The position numbers and the translations under genes are program-made. A DNA stretch of 64,000 nucleotides from Gnetum montanum. Its lineage: Eukaryota; Streptophyta; Gnetopsida; Gnetales; Gnetaceae. The stretch covers positions 1 to 64,000 of the forward strand of contig MNCI01030945.1 in the NCBI GenBank assembly GCA_015680685.1, written 5' to 3'. Each line of letters opens with the position of its first letter. Positions within the stretch are counted from its first letter, which is position 1. Shown here in pieces: positions 32,733 to 45,011 of this stretch. Under the pieces are notes generated by a model. That model was not told where the DNA came from and ran no database searches. It saw only the letters and a program-made list of their open reading frames with translations.

Positions 32733-34635
32733 CCATTTTAGGCCCTCAATTCTTTTTGAATTTTTTTTTTACATGTTTTTGTTTCACACATTTTTTATTT
32801 TACACGTTCTTTCAACTTTTCTTATTTTTGTTTTACACCATCGTTCATGCTTTTACTATTTCTTTGTTTGCTTGATTTACTTTTATTTGTCATCTAATAA
32901 GTGCTCATGATGGTGGATTAAATTATATCATATTGATTGCTAATGTTTGATTTTTACCTTTGAATTATGATGCTAATATTAAGGTATGGTTCTTTTGGTA
33001 AAACAAGCAATGAGTCAACGACGACCACTCATCCATACAACTCTATGGTGTCCTTTGGTTTGGAACTGTATAGTCCCTCTTTTTCTAAGTAAACTTTTAA
33101 TGAATTGGTGGCTAGGTATTTTTCAAACTAAGGAAAGACTCAAAGGATGAAAAGGGTATGACTTCAAGAGGATTCAATGCATTTGTGCCAGCCATTCTCT
33201 TGGGTGCTTGGAATCTTTTTCATGGGTTTTCTGTCATTTTGACATTGTTCAAAAATTAGGAAGCCAAGTGAATAAAAATAATTCTTTGCATGGTGTGGTT
33301 CTCACGCAAAAAAAGAGAGTGAGAATTCAAAGCATACCCCTTAGACATAATAAAGCAATATGGGCTACAAGCACTAGTTATAGAACTAGAAAGACATGTT
33401 ACCCATGCTTGAAGGTTTTCTCTAACTAAGGCCCTTTCTCGCTTCATACTTCTCCATCTCGCTCTCCTCAGAATGGTGGTGACTCTTTGTGAAAGCATTC
33501 TTGTGGCTTCAAGTGGATGGATTGGTCAAGTTTTTTGATGCAAGGTCATTGGATGTGGTTTGTTTGAGTCTGGATTTGGGATGAGTTCTACTTAGTCACA
33601 TTAACCATAAAATACACAAGGGCCTTTACACAACCTTGTTCTTGGGATTCCATTCCATTCTTTCCTCTCCATCTTTCTTCCCATTTTCCACCTCATTGCC
33701 AGTTTTATCATTAGTCCATTCTGGGTTGATGCATTATTTTTCTTTGGTGAATTCTTGTGGGTAAGTTTTTAACTCTTGCTTCCAAATGACATTCCTAGAG
33801 CCTACAGACTCTTTGGTTTGTGGGTTTGTTAGGGCATAAAAGGCATGAGCCTACTTTAGGGAGGACCCACTAGCATTTCTTTTTGGTGAAATTGTTAACT
33901 TCTTTCCCTTGAACATTTCCTGCAATCAATCATTTCTTGTTTCATCCCCATCCATGACATCCATTTTATTGCCATTGTCGTTGATATTTTTTTTCCATCT
34001 TTCTTATTCCTCATATTTTTCCATCTTATAGCTACTCGAGGTTCGCTCTTAGTCATGGGGGGCCTTGGCACAAATTTTTTAATTTTCTCCATTTTACTAT
34101 TTGCCTAACCCCTACACCTTGGGTAGTCACCTGTGATAAATCTATGAACCAGTTTCTACCATAACCACAACTCAGCCAATGCACTCCATATCGAGGCAAG
34201 GTATCAACTGCATTATGGTTTATCTATCCTTGCTCATTTGTGACTATGTTATATGTGTAGATGACGATCATACAAACAATGGACTAGGCTTGGAGGAAGC
34301 ACTCAGGATGGACTAGAACTAGAGCATTTACGAAAGGAGCAAGTCTAGTGGCATGGCTATGGATAAACAACAGAAGGCACAATCTTACCATTGGTAACAA
34401 CATGCTTCATTTTCGTTCTCTCTCTTTCTCTACAAGCTGCCAAATAAAGGCTTGGATGTCATTTATGTACAAGTGTTCACCACAATGGTCATGAACACTA
34501 ATGTTGTAATATGCTTATTGATCTGTTCACTGGGCACATTGAGTTTGTCATCCCATTCCACCATCAATTGTCAATTAGTTAATAATCTCATACCTTTCCA
34601 ATATTTTGCAAGAAACTCGAGGAAAAGTTTTCATT
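32733..34635 (+). other. 3' non-coding region of family A element
   Basis: T-rich DNA, then blocks collinear with the reverse complement of 55677-57600 (for example 'atgcaaggtcattg' and 'caagtctagtggcatggcta'). Short ORFs on both strands are present; the antisense one at 33895-34092 is noted separately. No gag-pol domain. Confidence 0.65.
33895..34092 (-). other. Short antisense ORF, also traceable at 56205-56590
   Basis: The ORF contains KSEPRVAIRWKN. An overlapping frame reads DNGNKMDVMDGDETRN and matches DNANKIDVMDGDETKN on the plus strand at about 56325-56375, antisense to that element too. I do not recognise a domain. Shared descent of the non-coding DNA may explain it. Confidence 0.3.
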
Positions 34636-34649
34636 CAATCGTGGAGGTA
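34636..34649 (+). promoter_or_regulatory. Polypurine tract of family A element
   Basis: 'caatcgtggaggta' directly precedes LTR TGATGAG. The other copies have CATGGGGGTA here, so this one has decayed. Confidence 0.55.
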
Positions 34650-35513
34650 TGATGAGAGTGGTTACTCTAGTGGTTTATTCTAAAAATTAGAGTGGCAGTT
34701 TCTCTAAAATTAGAGTGGTAGTTTTTTTAATTATTAGAGTAGTTGCTCCCAAGCCTATAAATACAGTGCCCAAGCACACAATTTAGGAGAAAGTCTTGGA
34801 AGGAAGTCTTTCAAGGGATGTCTTTTAGAAATCTTTTAGGAGTCAAGTAGCGAAAATTTTGTAGTTAGAGTATTTTCCAAGTGCCTGCAACAGGAGGTCT
34901 AACTATGGAGAAATCTTTATTTGAGCATTGTGTACTTGAGCACACCTTGTGTACGGCAATAAAGATGAGCTCTTGGATTCATCCTTGCAGCACTTGAGAT
35001 TTTTTTTCTTACTCATTTCCTTTATTTTATTTTCTTTTGCATTTATTTTATTTTATTTTATGCACTTTACATTTCTGTTATTAGCACGTACAGTACGATC
35101 ACTTCGAGCATGCGTGTAACACTTGGTAACCTAGTAACGATTAGCGTTTGGTAATCCCAGTAGTGTTGCGCTAGTTCAGGATGTGTACAGCAAGTGAGAA
35201 TGGATACTGGTGTTAGGATTAGTTTAAAGCCTAGTTAATCAGTAGTAAGTTAAATTAGTCACTTAGTTATCTCTCTCTCTCCTCCCTTATTAGTAGCAAG
35301 ACATAAAAACATAAAAGTTATAAAAATCATATGCGTCAAACTTACTTAACCATACAATCGTGACATACAAGTAAGTTTGGGAAGACAATGATCAACCAAC
35401 CCATCCTTGTTCGACAAAGGCGCATAGGCACTTAGTCCTTGGAATTTGACTGGATCGTGTGTGAAATGATTATATTTGTATGGTTGAGCATAGGGGTCCC
35501 TCACCGCTCATCA
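34650..35513 (+). repeat. Family A 3' LTR, complete (864 bp)
   Basis: TGATGAG...CTCATCA ends form a 7-bp terminal inverted repeat. Internal landmarks are a short repeat-rich U3, a TATA box at 34756, the block 'gagcattgtgtacttgagc', a T/A-rich tract near 35000-35060 and the block 'cttggtaacctagtaacg'. At 35514 it abuts a minus-strand integrase. Confidence 0.85.
34756..34763 (+). promoter_or_regulatory. LTR TATA box
   Basis: TATAAATA, 106 bp inside the LTR, in the context 'agcctataaatacagtg'. Confidence 0.65.
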
Positions 35514-35880
35514 GTGGGCATCCCTAAAGATTATAGACCAATAGTATCCTACCATTAGGATTTTTATGGTTATGCATCTCCCTGCATACTGACCTCTACA
35601 AGGCCCTTCATGAGTATCCTGCAGAACATGCAGTTGATCTTTGTCCAGGACACACCAACTGATCAGGCCATTCACACATACCTTGTAAAGGTATCTGTTG
35701 ATTTCCATGAAGTATTTGGCCTAATGAAGAAATTTTTACTTCTTCCTAAAATCCAAGTCTTGTGACATCTCTTGAGTGAGAAGATATGTGAGGATGTTGT
35801 TATACCATGTTGTCATTTTAGGTGTTTTTTCACTTATTACTCCCATAAAGAGAAGTTCATCTGGAAACTAATCAGAGTGC
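35514..35880 (-). pseudogene. Integrase zinc-binding start, truncated
   Basis: The open frame 35511-35708 reads MEINRYLYKVCVNGLISWCV then HEGPCRGQYAGRCITIKILM, the N-terminal integrase region of this family. It stops at the junction in the HHCC domain. Confidence 0.8.
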
Positions 35881-37180
35881 AAGCTCTCCTTCTCTTTGTT
35901 ATCCCATCTTAAATAAGAGAGGTGGTTAGCAACGACATTCTTAGCCCCTTTCCAATCTACCATAGTGAGATCGAAATTTTTGTAAGATCACAAGCCAACT
36001 TATAACACAAGGGCTCATTGTCAGCTTATTCATGAGGAAGTGGATTGCACTGTGGTCCATATGCACAAATACTTTGTAACCAAGCACATAGTACCTGAAT
36101 TTTCCTAGCACGTACACCACTGCCATTAATTATTTCTCCATGGTGGTGTAATTTAACTGTGCTCCCACAATGCTTTACCTTGTGCAGTGGATATAGTATG
36201 GATATTTCTTATCATCCATCTACATGAGCACTACTCCCAAAGCATAGTTAGATGCATCTATCATGATATGGAATGGTTTGAACCAATCTAATGCTTGTAG
36301 GATTGGTGTTTCTACAAGTTTCTCTTTTAATTGTTCGAATGTGTGTTCACATTCCTTGGTCTAGATGAGAGGTGCATCTTTCTTTGTAAGCTCTACCAAC
36401 AGCTTTGTAATCCTAGAGAAATTCTTAATAAATCGTCGATAGTAACCAATGTATAGAAGGAATGACCGAACATCTTTAACAGTCACTAATTGATGTGTTA
36501 TTCCTTGGATGACCCTTATCTTTTCTAGGTCCACCTCAATCCCTTTCTATGAAATTTTGTGCCCTAGCACAATGCCTTCTTGGACCATGAGATGGCTCTT
36601 TGCCAGTTGAGCTGTAGGTTTGTCTCTACACATCTCTTTAATACTTACTCAAGTCAGTCCAAGGCTTGCTCAAAGGTAGCTTCATAGGTGGAAAAGTCAT
36701 CCATGAAGACTTCAACACCACTACCAATTTTTTGTTGAAAGATACTAAGGACCAAGGATTAAAATGTTGTAGGAGCATTGCATAGGCCAAATGGCATTTT
36801 ACAATATGCAAAAGTCCACCAAGAACTCATGAATGTTATCTTGGCCTAATCTTCTAGTGCAATTTGGATTTGGTTATAGCCACTATAACCATCCAAAAAG
36901 CTATAATAACAATGTCCAGATATGGTGTCTAATACTTGATCCACAAATGGCAAAGGAAAGAGATCCTTAAATGTTGTCATATTTAATAGCCTAAATTTGA
37001 TGCAAACCCACCATTTACCATCCTTCTTCAATACAATTATGACTGGGCTAACCCACTCACTATCTGTGATTGGATATATGAACCCCATATTGAAGAGTTG
37101 CTCTATCTCCTCCTTAACAATTTGCTTCAATTTGGGGTTTAGCCACCTTTGTAGCTACCTTCTAGGTTTCATGGCTAGGT
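35881..37180 (-). pseudogene. RT and RNase H of family A element
   Basis: RT blocks: KQIVKEEIEQLFNMGFIYPI and YYSFLDGYSGYNQIQIALED in the frame 36846-37130, and the catalytic VFMDDFST near 36690-36720 with both aspartates. RNase H includes VHMDHSAIHFLMNKLTMSP (about 36020-36080). Stops and shifts occur throughout. Confidence 0.85.
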
Positions 37181-38340
37181 CAATGTAGATGTGATGTTGG
37201 CATATCCTTGGATTGATTCCTGTTAGCTTTGGATATGACCAAGCAAAGGCTATTGACCATTTATTCACCACTTTCAACAACTTTTCTTTTTGTTCAAGAG
37301 CAAGTTTGGCATTAATGATGACCAGTTTACCATTCTTTAAAAATGCATACTCCATATCAGTCAGTAAAATCTTTAGCTCTAAGGGCTCTTGCTTGAAGTG
37401 ATCAAGGATTTCCAACTCTCCTCAATAGGTATCATCATCTTCATTAGAGAGTTGGGAATGAACTTATTCAATTTTTTCCATGCCTTCAACATATGCACAT
37501 GTTAGGCTCTTAGTTGACTCCATGCATATTGTGCTACTATCTAAATTAGCTATCAGCCACTGGGTGCCTTCCTGCTTTGTGGCTACTATGTACAAACACC
37601 TTTGAATGTTAATTTCTTGTGCACACTGATTGCATGCCTTAATGTATGTGCTTTTTATTAACCAAATCTTTTGCATGCAATAGCACCCATTATCACTATA
37701 TGTAATACATGGAATATGCTTCTTCTTAATTTTTCCTAGCTCATTTTCCTTGGATATTTCTAAAGATAAGTCCCTTATACCCATTTGCGTGTCAACCGTG
37801 CTTAACCAAGCTCTTTCCATAATGATAAGGAAGTCATTTTTGTAGTTGTCCACCTTGATTACCAAAAAATCAATAGGATAGGACCACCCAAAAACTATGG
37901 TCACAAGTCCTCTACTAATTTCAAAGGGATAGTAATCAACTAATCTACTAATTCTAAACAAATGTTGCTCTTCCTAAGAGGGGGTAGGTTCTAGGCCTTG
38001 TACATATCATGGGAGATGAGGTTAACTCTAAAACCAAAATCAAGAAGAGCTTTGCATAGCTCTTGTTTAGAAATCTGTAGATAGATGAGTGGACTTCCTA
38101 GGTTAGATCTTTTTGCAAGAAGCCAACCTTGATCTAATCAGAAACAGCATGGGTTAGCATTACATTGCAGATCCTAGGCAGCACTTGCTATAAAGGGCAC
38201 TCAAAGGTATTTGATGTAGAGGATGAGGATGATGGAGATGCAAGATGATCATCTAAAGTAGGTTGTGAGGGCTAGAGAGGAATGCTAGGCTAGAAGAAAG
38301 GTTGTTTTCTTGATTGATTATCTAGACCACTTGGTTGAGA
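37181..38340 (-). pseudogene. Protease and linker of family A element
   Basis: The long frame 37464-37961 has RAWLSTVDTQMGIRDLSLEI and matches the other copies. The active-site loop near 38035-38055 reads LLDFGFRVNL, so D-T-G has become D-F-G. The linker 37155-37415 carries ELKILLTDMEYAFLKNGKLV. Confidence 0.8.
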
Positions 38341-40635
38341 AACTAGTTGTGAGTGTATAACCCTTGTAGCATTTTTTTGTTGCGATTGTGGAGAAATCTC
38401 ACCCTACATAGATGGAGCAAGAGGTAATTAGGTTGAAGGTGGAGGTATAGGTATAGAGGGATGTGAAGGATGATAAGGATATGGATATGGGTTTTCCCCT
38501 TGAGTAGATGGTGAATGTGTTTAGTAGTACTTTGGAGGGTAATAGTGATGCTGGAAGGATGCATGACTTGTAGAACTCCTAGGAGAGATGGGCTACTAAA
38601 CATAGTACCCATATGGATCTGGTTGCCTATAAGGGTACTACTACCTTGGTGGTGGCATTTCCCATGACGGTGGTTGGTACCAATATTGGTATTTTTCTTA
38701 AGGCTGTGGAGGAGTTTCACTGGGATAGTAATCTTGTTGTTGCTGGTAAAACTGTCTTGGATTGCCTTGAGGGTAAGGCAATTGTTTTGTAGCTTACCTA
38801 CGTGCTAGGCAAGGATTTAATATCTATACTTCAGACTCTTGTAAGTGTGACACCACAAGGCAACATCCCTTTGGATGTTCGTATTTGCAAACATCACATT
38901 CAGTTTCATCATCAAAGTCAGACTCCACAACTTCCTCTACTACAACAACTTTTCCCTTATGTCTTTGGTAGGCATGTTTAGCTTCTTTTTTCCTTCTATG
39001 ATTATGATCACTATTTTGCTCTTTTGATTCTTTAGCAATCTTCAAAGTGGTTTGAAATTTTTCATCCAAAGAGTCACATAATTTATTAACCTTGGCTGAA
39101 ATATCATAAATAGATTTTTGGATGGGCAAGGTATTTCTATTTACCACTTCATCAAGTGGTGATTCCTCCACATCACAAAATCGGACCTCTCATTTTCTAA
39201 TGGAAGGATCCCTGTTATACTCTTCAATACTTTCCCTCTTTCATGGCTCACCTTCTTCTTTTGCTACCTACTCAATTAACCTTTGGATCTAATGAGCTCT
39301 CAATTCAAATAATCTTCCTTGGGCATATAGCCCAAGGGTTCTTCTAGTTTCTTCTCTAAGCCCATCTATGATGTGGTGAAGTTTTTCAAACTAAGAGTAA
39401 CCATGGCTAGGCCATTGATGTAGGAGTAAATAGTATCAGCCCATGGTGACATCCAAGGGTTCATGTGCTCCTTATTTCCAACCTTAGATTTACCTTCTTA
39501 GGTTAGACACTCTAGAGTATGTCTGGTATTTTTCATTGAATAGTTCTAATATGGTGCTCCATCTATGGATAGATTCCAACTCTAAAGACTGGTAACAACT
39601 TTCAACTTTCTTAATGAATGTCCTTGTGAAAAGTTTGAGTTTTTTTCACTCATTCTCTATGTTCTATAAGGCATAGGCATCTTGAAAAGCTTGTAGATGT
39701 GTCTGTAGATCAAAATTGTATCCCCCCTCAAATCTTGGAATATTGTTCATGTTTATGTGTTTAATCTGACTATCCTTCATATGCATAGTTGGGATTTTAA
39801 CTACCTCTGTAATGTTGAGCATACTTTGAGTCACCAATAGTGGTTCATCATCATCACTACGTCGATGCCACCAATGATGGTTTTGGCCACCCCTTCAATT
39901 TTGGTGGCCTTCATGGTCATTGTTATCTCTATGATCACCTTCATCATGGTTGTTTCGATGGTAGCTTCCATGAGAACCATCAAATGAAGAGGAATGTTCG
40001 AAATCAAATGAAGAGGATGAAGAGGAAGGTGGATTTCCATTGCCACCATGGTGTCCACCATCACTCTTACGCTTTTTATGATCACCATCCTTAGATCCCT
40101 TATTGTTACAATGTTTTCTTGAGTCCTACCTTGGCTATCACTTTTTCTTTAACCCAATTTATGAATAGTTGATCACAGGGTCAAGTTCACACCCTTGCCA
40201 TTAGTAGCAGGGGGTGGAAAATCTTCATGTTGAGAACCTTCCAAGGGAGGATCCTCATTGTCTTCTTGATCCAGTAGGAACAAGGGGTTAGTGTAATGTT
40301 TCCCCTTTGTAGCTTCATGGAGTTTCTCCTGACGTTAATCTCACTTACATTGTGTTTTAGTGGGATAATAGTTTCAAGTGTCATATCCATCCACAACGTA
40401 TTCTTCATGAAGATCTACTATGCCCAACTTCTTAAGGTTTTGAATAGCATCCATGACACAAATCTATCAAGGATAAGATGATGTTGCCCTCCATATCACA
40501 CCATCTCATCTATTCATCTTGATGTAGGATGAAGGTGAAATTTGACACAAACTCATTTGGATGGGTATATACCACCTTGCATTCTTATGGGACTGGTGGT
40601 TTGGTATCCTTGTGCTTGCAAGAAGAAGAAGACAT
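38341..40635 (-). pseudogene. gag of family A element
   Basis: The start at 40635 gives MSSSSCKHKDTKPPVP, matching MSSSSHKSTSPPKT in the last copy. Next comes THPNEFVSNFTFILH. A His/Met/Asp-rich low-complexity region lies at 39830-40090. The knuckle CDVCKYEHPKGCC lies at about 38865-38905 in the frame 38824-39171. The tail is Thr/His/Pro-rich. The capsid core (about 39200-39700) is interrupted by several stops. Confidence 0.8.
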
Positions 40636-40771
40636 TTTGCAAAACAAAACAAAACTGTCAATGTGCTTTTATAACTCTATGTATAGTGGGGAATGGTATT
40701 GACCTTGAGGTTCATACAATGATATTAATGGTATTCACTTAAATCTAAATAGCACATGTTCCACAAAAAAA

Positions 40772-40791
40772 GTCCCTGACAAGGATGTCAA
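40772..40791 (-). promoter_or_regulatory. Primer-binding site, tRNA-Asp type, decayed
   Basis: Reverse strand after the LTR reads TGACATCCTTGTCAGGGA. Against TGGCGCCGTTGCCGGGGA it matches 12 of 18, and five of the six differences are C to T or G to A. Confidence 0.6.
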
Positions 40792-41697
40792 TAATGAGCA
40801 ACGAGGTACCCCTACATCCAACCATATGAATCACAAAGCATTCATGCGCGATCTGGTTGAATTTTGTAGACTTTTTCATTTCCAATGCACTAACCCTTTA
40901 GAAAGTGAATCTAGCCTTAAGGCCAATCATTTTCTTCCCAATTACATTTGTGACATTCGTTGGTATGGTTAAGTGTAACTAAGGCATTCAATTTTTATCA
41001 TTTTTATGTTTTATAGTTGGGTGCTTGAATTGTAGATAAAAAGTGATCTAATTAACTAATCTAAATTAACTAATTAACTAATAATTTAACTAATCTTGAC
41101 ATAAATATCCATTCCCACTTTCCATACATATCTTGAACCCATGTATCTACTACTGGGTGACCAAGCACTATACTACTAGGCATACCAAGCAATAACGTTA
41201 CTAGGATTACCAAGTGAATACGTGTTATGCTCAAAGCAGTCGTACTTATGTGTGTAATCTATCTCATTTAATTATCTCATTAATGTAATAACTAGGAAAT
41301 ATTCAATAATTAATTGAAAACATTTAATAAATAATTGAAAACAGTAAATGCATAAATAAAATTGCTAATCTATCCAAAGTGCTGCAAGGTTTATCAAAAA
41401 GCTCATCTTTATTACCACACACACTGTCATGCTCAGGTACAACAATGCTCGAATAAAAATCCATATACTCAATGTCTCCTACTATAGGCACTCAGAGGAA
41501 AAATTCTAACTTTCAAATGGAAAAAATGCAAGAGCTTCGCTGCAATTACAATCTACTATGCCATAAATGTGGCTGCAAGTGTGTATTTATAGCTGAAAAT
41601 CTAGAAAATCGACACTGCATCGATGGGGCCTCATTGATGCATGGTAAGATACATCAACTAGGCCTCGTCAATATAGCCAACTTAACGTGACTCATAA
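40792..41697 (-). repeat. Family A 5' LTR
   Basis: Reverse strand runs from TATGAGTC at 41697 to GCTCATTA at 40792, about 906 bp. It has the shared 'ggtaaccaagcac...' type blocks, the block 'gctgcaaggttta' and the TATA box at 41584. Both terminal words have decayed from TGATGAG/CTCATCA. Bases 41698-41909 to its right hold nothing I can name. Confidence 0.75.
41584..41591 (-). promoter_or_regulatory. LTR TATA box
   Basis: Reverse strand TATAAATA in 'gctataaatacac', 106 bp inside the LTR. Confidence 0.6.
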
Positions 41698-41909
41698 GGC
41701 TTTCACTTATCTACCATCCCTCTTAGGACCCCACCTTAGTGTAATGAACATTGAGCCTTTTGATGATGATTCTTTTTCTAGCATAATCTAATAGCAAAAT
41801 ACACTATAACATAAACTATTAAAATAGAAACTTATGCTTATAGCCAAGCATAAAATAGTAGTTAATAAAGTATAGGTCCTAGGTTTTAAACATCAAGATG
41901 TTACATCAA

Positions 41910-42990
41910 TTCTAATGGGACCATGAGGATGATGAAAAACGTTTTTCAAATTAATTTCCATATGAGATTGTATTTGCAAAAGCGACATCAAATTCATCTT
42001 TATTCACCTCTTAGTTTGCTAATTATCTTACCTACCTCACTTAGTAGAAATTCCCTTGTCTGTGGAACAAGCATAGAATACATCCATTGTTACACCAAGC
42101 TAAGCACTACATGAAGGTTGATGGTAATCTCTACAAAATACACTATGATGATTTGGTGCAATGACGTACTAGAGAAGAACCAACTAGGAGTTTCCCAAGA
42201 TGCTCATGATGGACCATGTAAAGTTCACTACCCAGGTAGAAGAACAATCATTAAATTCCTAATGGTTCAATATTTCTAACTTACTACTTCTTTTACGATG
42301 CACATAGGTTCTCTCAATCATGCAAGTATTGTCAACATGATGGTGGGATATCAACATGCTTCCAAGAATCATAATGATTAATCTAGGTGCTAGAACCATT
42401 TAACATATACGAAATTAACTTCATGAGTCCCATCTCACCAATGTCTAATGGAAATACTTATATCACTATTGTTGTTGACTATCTTATGAATAATAGTTAG
42501 AAGTTGTTATTGTAATTGATTGTATAGCATTTATGGCTCCTAACATCTATGAGAAATACCTAGTTAACAGGTTTGTCATGAAATGTCTTTAATTTTAAAT
42601 AATGAGACCCACTTCACAAGTGCTAAATTTAAAAACTTAATGTAACACTTAGGAATAGAACATAAACTTACCACAATATATCACACCTAAGTAAATGACT
42701 AAGTAAAAATAAAAAATAGAGAAATTACATGTATATTAATAAAAATAATTAGTAAGCTAGTATAGGAAGAACTACAACACAAACCTAATGATGCCTACTA
42801 GGCATATCATTTAACTTGAAAACTTCCTATAGGATACTCTTTCTATGAGCTTGTGTATGATAAACTACCAAAATTAGCAATATACACTAGCGATGTAGCT
42901 TAATACCTACTTCTCACCTTGACCTTGATTTATGTCTAACTCAAAAAGGATGATTGGTAAAGCTTAACTTATTAGATAGAAACAAAATGA
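41910..42990 (+). pseudogene. RNase H-integrase spacer and integrase fragment, heavily decayed
   Basis: Plus-strand translation recovers HEDDEKRFSN-FPYEIVF, then KHYMKVDGNLYKIHYDD (about 42103-42155), EINFMSPISPMSNGNTYITI (about 42415-42475) and YSFYELVYDKLPKL near 42835-42880. These match, in order, the integrase of the family A copy at 57601-59000. It has more stops than any other copy and no LTR, so it is an old fragment. Confidence 0.75.
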
Positions 42991-43053
42991 TAACCTTGAT
43001 GCATAATAAGATCTAAAATTTCTACTCTAAAAAAAGACATAATAGTAAATTTA

Positions 43054-43124
43054 GGCACTTAGCTTAGTGGTAAGACTCATAATTTGAAAACTCCAAGTCA
43101 TGGGTTCAATTCCAGTGGACAATG
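43054..43124 (+). repeat. tRNA-like segment, probable SINE head
   Basis: A-box TAGCTTAGTGG (43060-43070) and B-box GGTTCAATTCC (43103-43113) lie 32 bp apart, as in pol III type 2 promoters. The acceptor stem does not pair, so this is not a working tRNA. A SINE head or tRNA pseudogene fits best. Confidence 0.5.
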
Positions 43125-45011
43125 TTGGGTTATAAAGTATAAATTAGGTATCATAACCCAAAAAATAAAGATATTAAATATAAAAATTCAAAGTAAAAAA
43201 GTAAAGAAGTAGAGGAGAGAGTCCAAAACAACAAAAAGGAAAGGCCTAACAATTCTGGGGATGCCTTTTTAGGTTTTCATCCTTATAACCAATCATTAAA
43301 ACCTCCCCTCTAGGATAGGAAAAGGTTCAAACCTTGCCCTCATTCAAAAGCATCCAAATGGGTTTTCACTTCTTACTAAAGGCTTCCTATTAATAAAAAG
43401 GAAAAATAAACAAAGAAACATTTAGAAATTCAACTGAAGCATCAACTATTGAATGATGTCACTTTGAACTGATAATAAAAGAAAATTAGTTGGAGAATCT
43501 CAATGAAAAATTACCTTACATCAAAACTTCTAGATGGAATAAAGAATAAGAGGATGAAAGCAAAGTAGAAATCTTTAAAGTTTAGGAGTATCACCAAATA
43601 AAACTTTATCTAATCTTAGTTGAAAACTATGTAAATACTTGTTACATCATGTAAATTAGATTATATATCTTAGGGTGTATCTATATTACAATTATGTCGA
43701 GGTTCTAACACTACTTCCTCTTTCCCCCCACCCTCCATCCCAAAATTTAAGTACTTAGAACTAAAATCAGGAGATAAGAGCCCATATTATAATAGCAATA
43801 ATCTGCTTTAACATATTGAGTTTCAAATAGTATTGGATAGACCTAACATTATTCATGCAATTTATAAGGTAGGTGCCCTGCAGATCTATAACTCTTCCAC
43901 ATTACATAAACTAATATTAATTAATATTTAACAAAACAAACTCTTTTGTAAACTCCAATACATTGGAACCACCTCATCCAACACTATTTAAGTTAGATCC
44001 ATCTTTCAAATCTCCATCTTCTAACTTAGTCATAGAAAAGATACTTTTAATTAAAAAGAAATTGATAAGTTAGGTTTTTTATTTTTTATTATTTTCTTAT
44101 TTTTCTCAATTTTTTCATTTTAAAATTTTTTAATGTTTCTGACATTTTTTATTTCCTTAACTATTTTCTAATGCATTTTCCATTTAGAAGCCACCACTTA
44201 GAGTGATGGTAAGGTGCCTATGGTTAGTCTAGTCGATAGGGAGTTGGATACTTATGGAGCTTGTCTTATTGGTAAGAATCATGTGTTTAGTTTTAGTTCT
44301 ATTTGGGTTTAGTAGCGGGTGGTGGAGATTCTTTTTAGTTATTATCCTTTGATTTTTTTAGTTTGGATTATTAATTTCTATTTGATCAATGAATTTTTAT
44401 ATTTTTGGATGCTAACTCTTTGTTTCTAGCTACCCCTTATGTATGACTATCTAGCTACGTGATAACTCCAACCAAAACCTATAAGGAAGTATTTTGTAAC
44501 TTATTTACCCTTCTTAGTCTTAGGACATATGTCCTTTCTATTTTTAAGCCTTTGGGTGATTCAAGTAGTTGTGAAGAGAAGGATTTAGATGGAGAAGTTG
44601 ATGCTTAGATTTCATTTTTAGAATATTTTTAGTTTAGGAATTAAGGTGCCAATTATTTGTAATTTTTCTTCTACACTGTAATGTTCAGTTGGGAATTCTA
44701 TACTATGTAATTTTTGGGAAGATCTATATTTTTATTTTTCTCGTCTTCAGTGTAGGCTTAACTTGGTTACAAATTTGATTTATGGAGCATTAGTTATTTT
44801 TCAACTAGTTGTATTCAACAATTTTTGCTAACCTTAGAACCCAATGTTTTTTTTATATATTTTCATGTTATGTAAATTTTTGTGTATTATTCCATCACAC
44901 TTTTTTAGTATCTTGTTAATATAATTTTTGAATTAGCCAATAGGGCTTTAATCTATTTTCTTTAATGAATAGGTTAGGATTTAAATGCATGGTACTATTG
45001 GTACTTATTAA
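43125..45011. other. AT-rich DNA, no gene seen
   Basis: No coding block or LTR is recognisable. It may contain the tail of the tRNA-like repeat (to about 43200) and other very old repeat DNA. Confidence 0.5.

Larger units (their letters stand above)
29755..35513 (+). mobile_element. Family A element lacking 5' end and integrase
   Basis: A plus-strand copy: gag C-terminus, protease, RT, RNase H, then an internal deletion that removes integrase, then the 3' non-coding region, polypurine tract and a full 3' LTR (34650-35513). No 5' LTR, leader or gag N-terminus exists; the left border at about 29755 joins directly to the Tat-like element. Confidence 0.85.
35514..41697 (-). mobile_element. Family A element, 3' truncated
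   Basis: Minus-strand order from the right: 5' LTR (40792-41697), primer site, gag from an ATG at 40635, protease, RT, RNase H and the start of integrase, cut at 35514 by the plus-strand 3' LTR. The integrase core, 3' region and 3' LTR are missing. Confidence 0.85.

Noticed and set aside
44190-44330. Possible second tRNA-like segment ('cttattggtaagaatcatg')
   Set aside because: It has a weak A-box-like word but no acceptable B-box.
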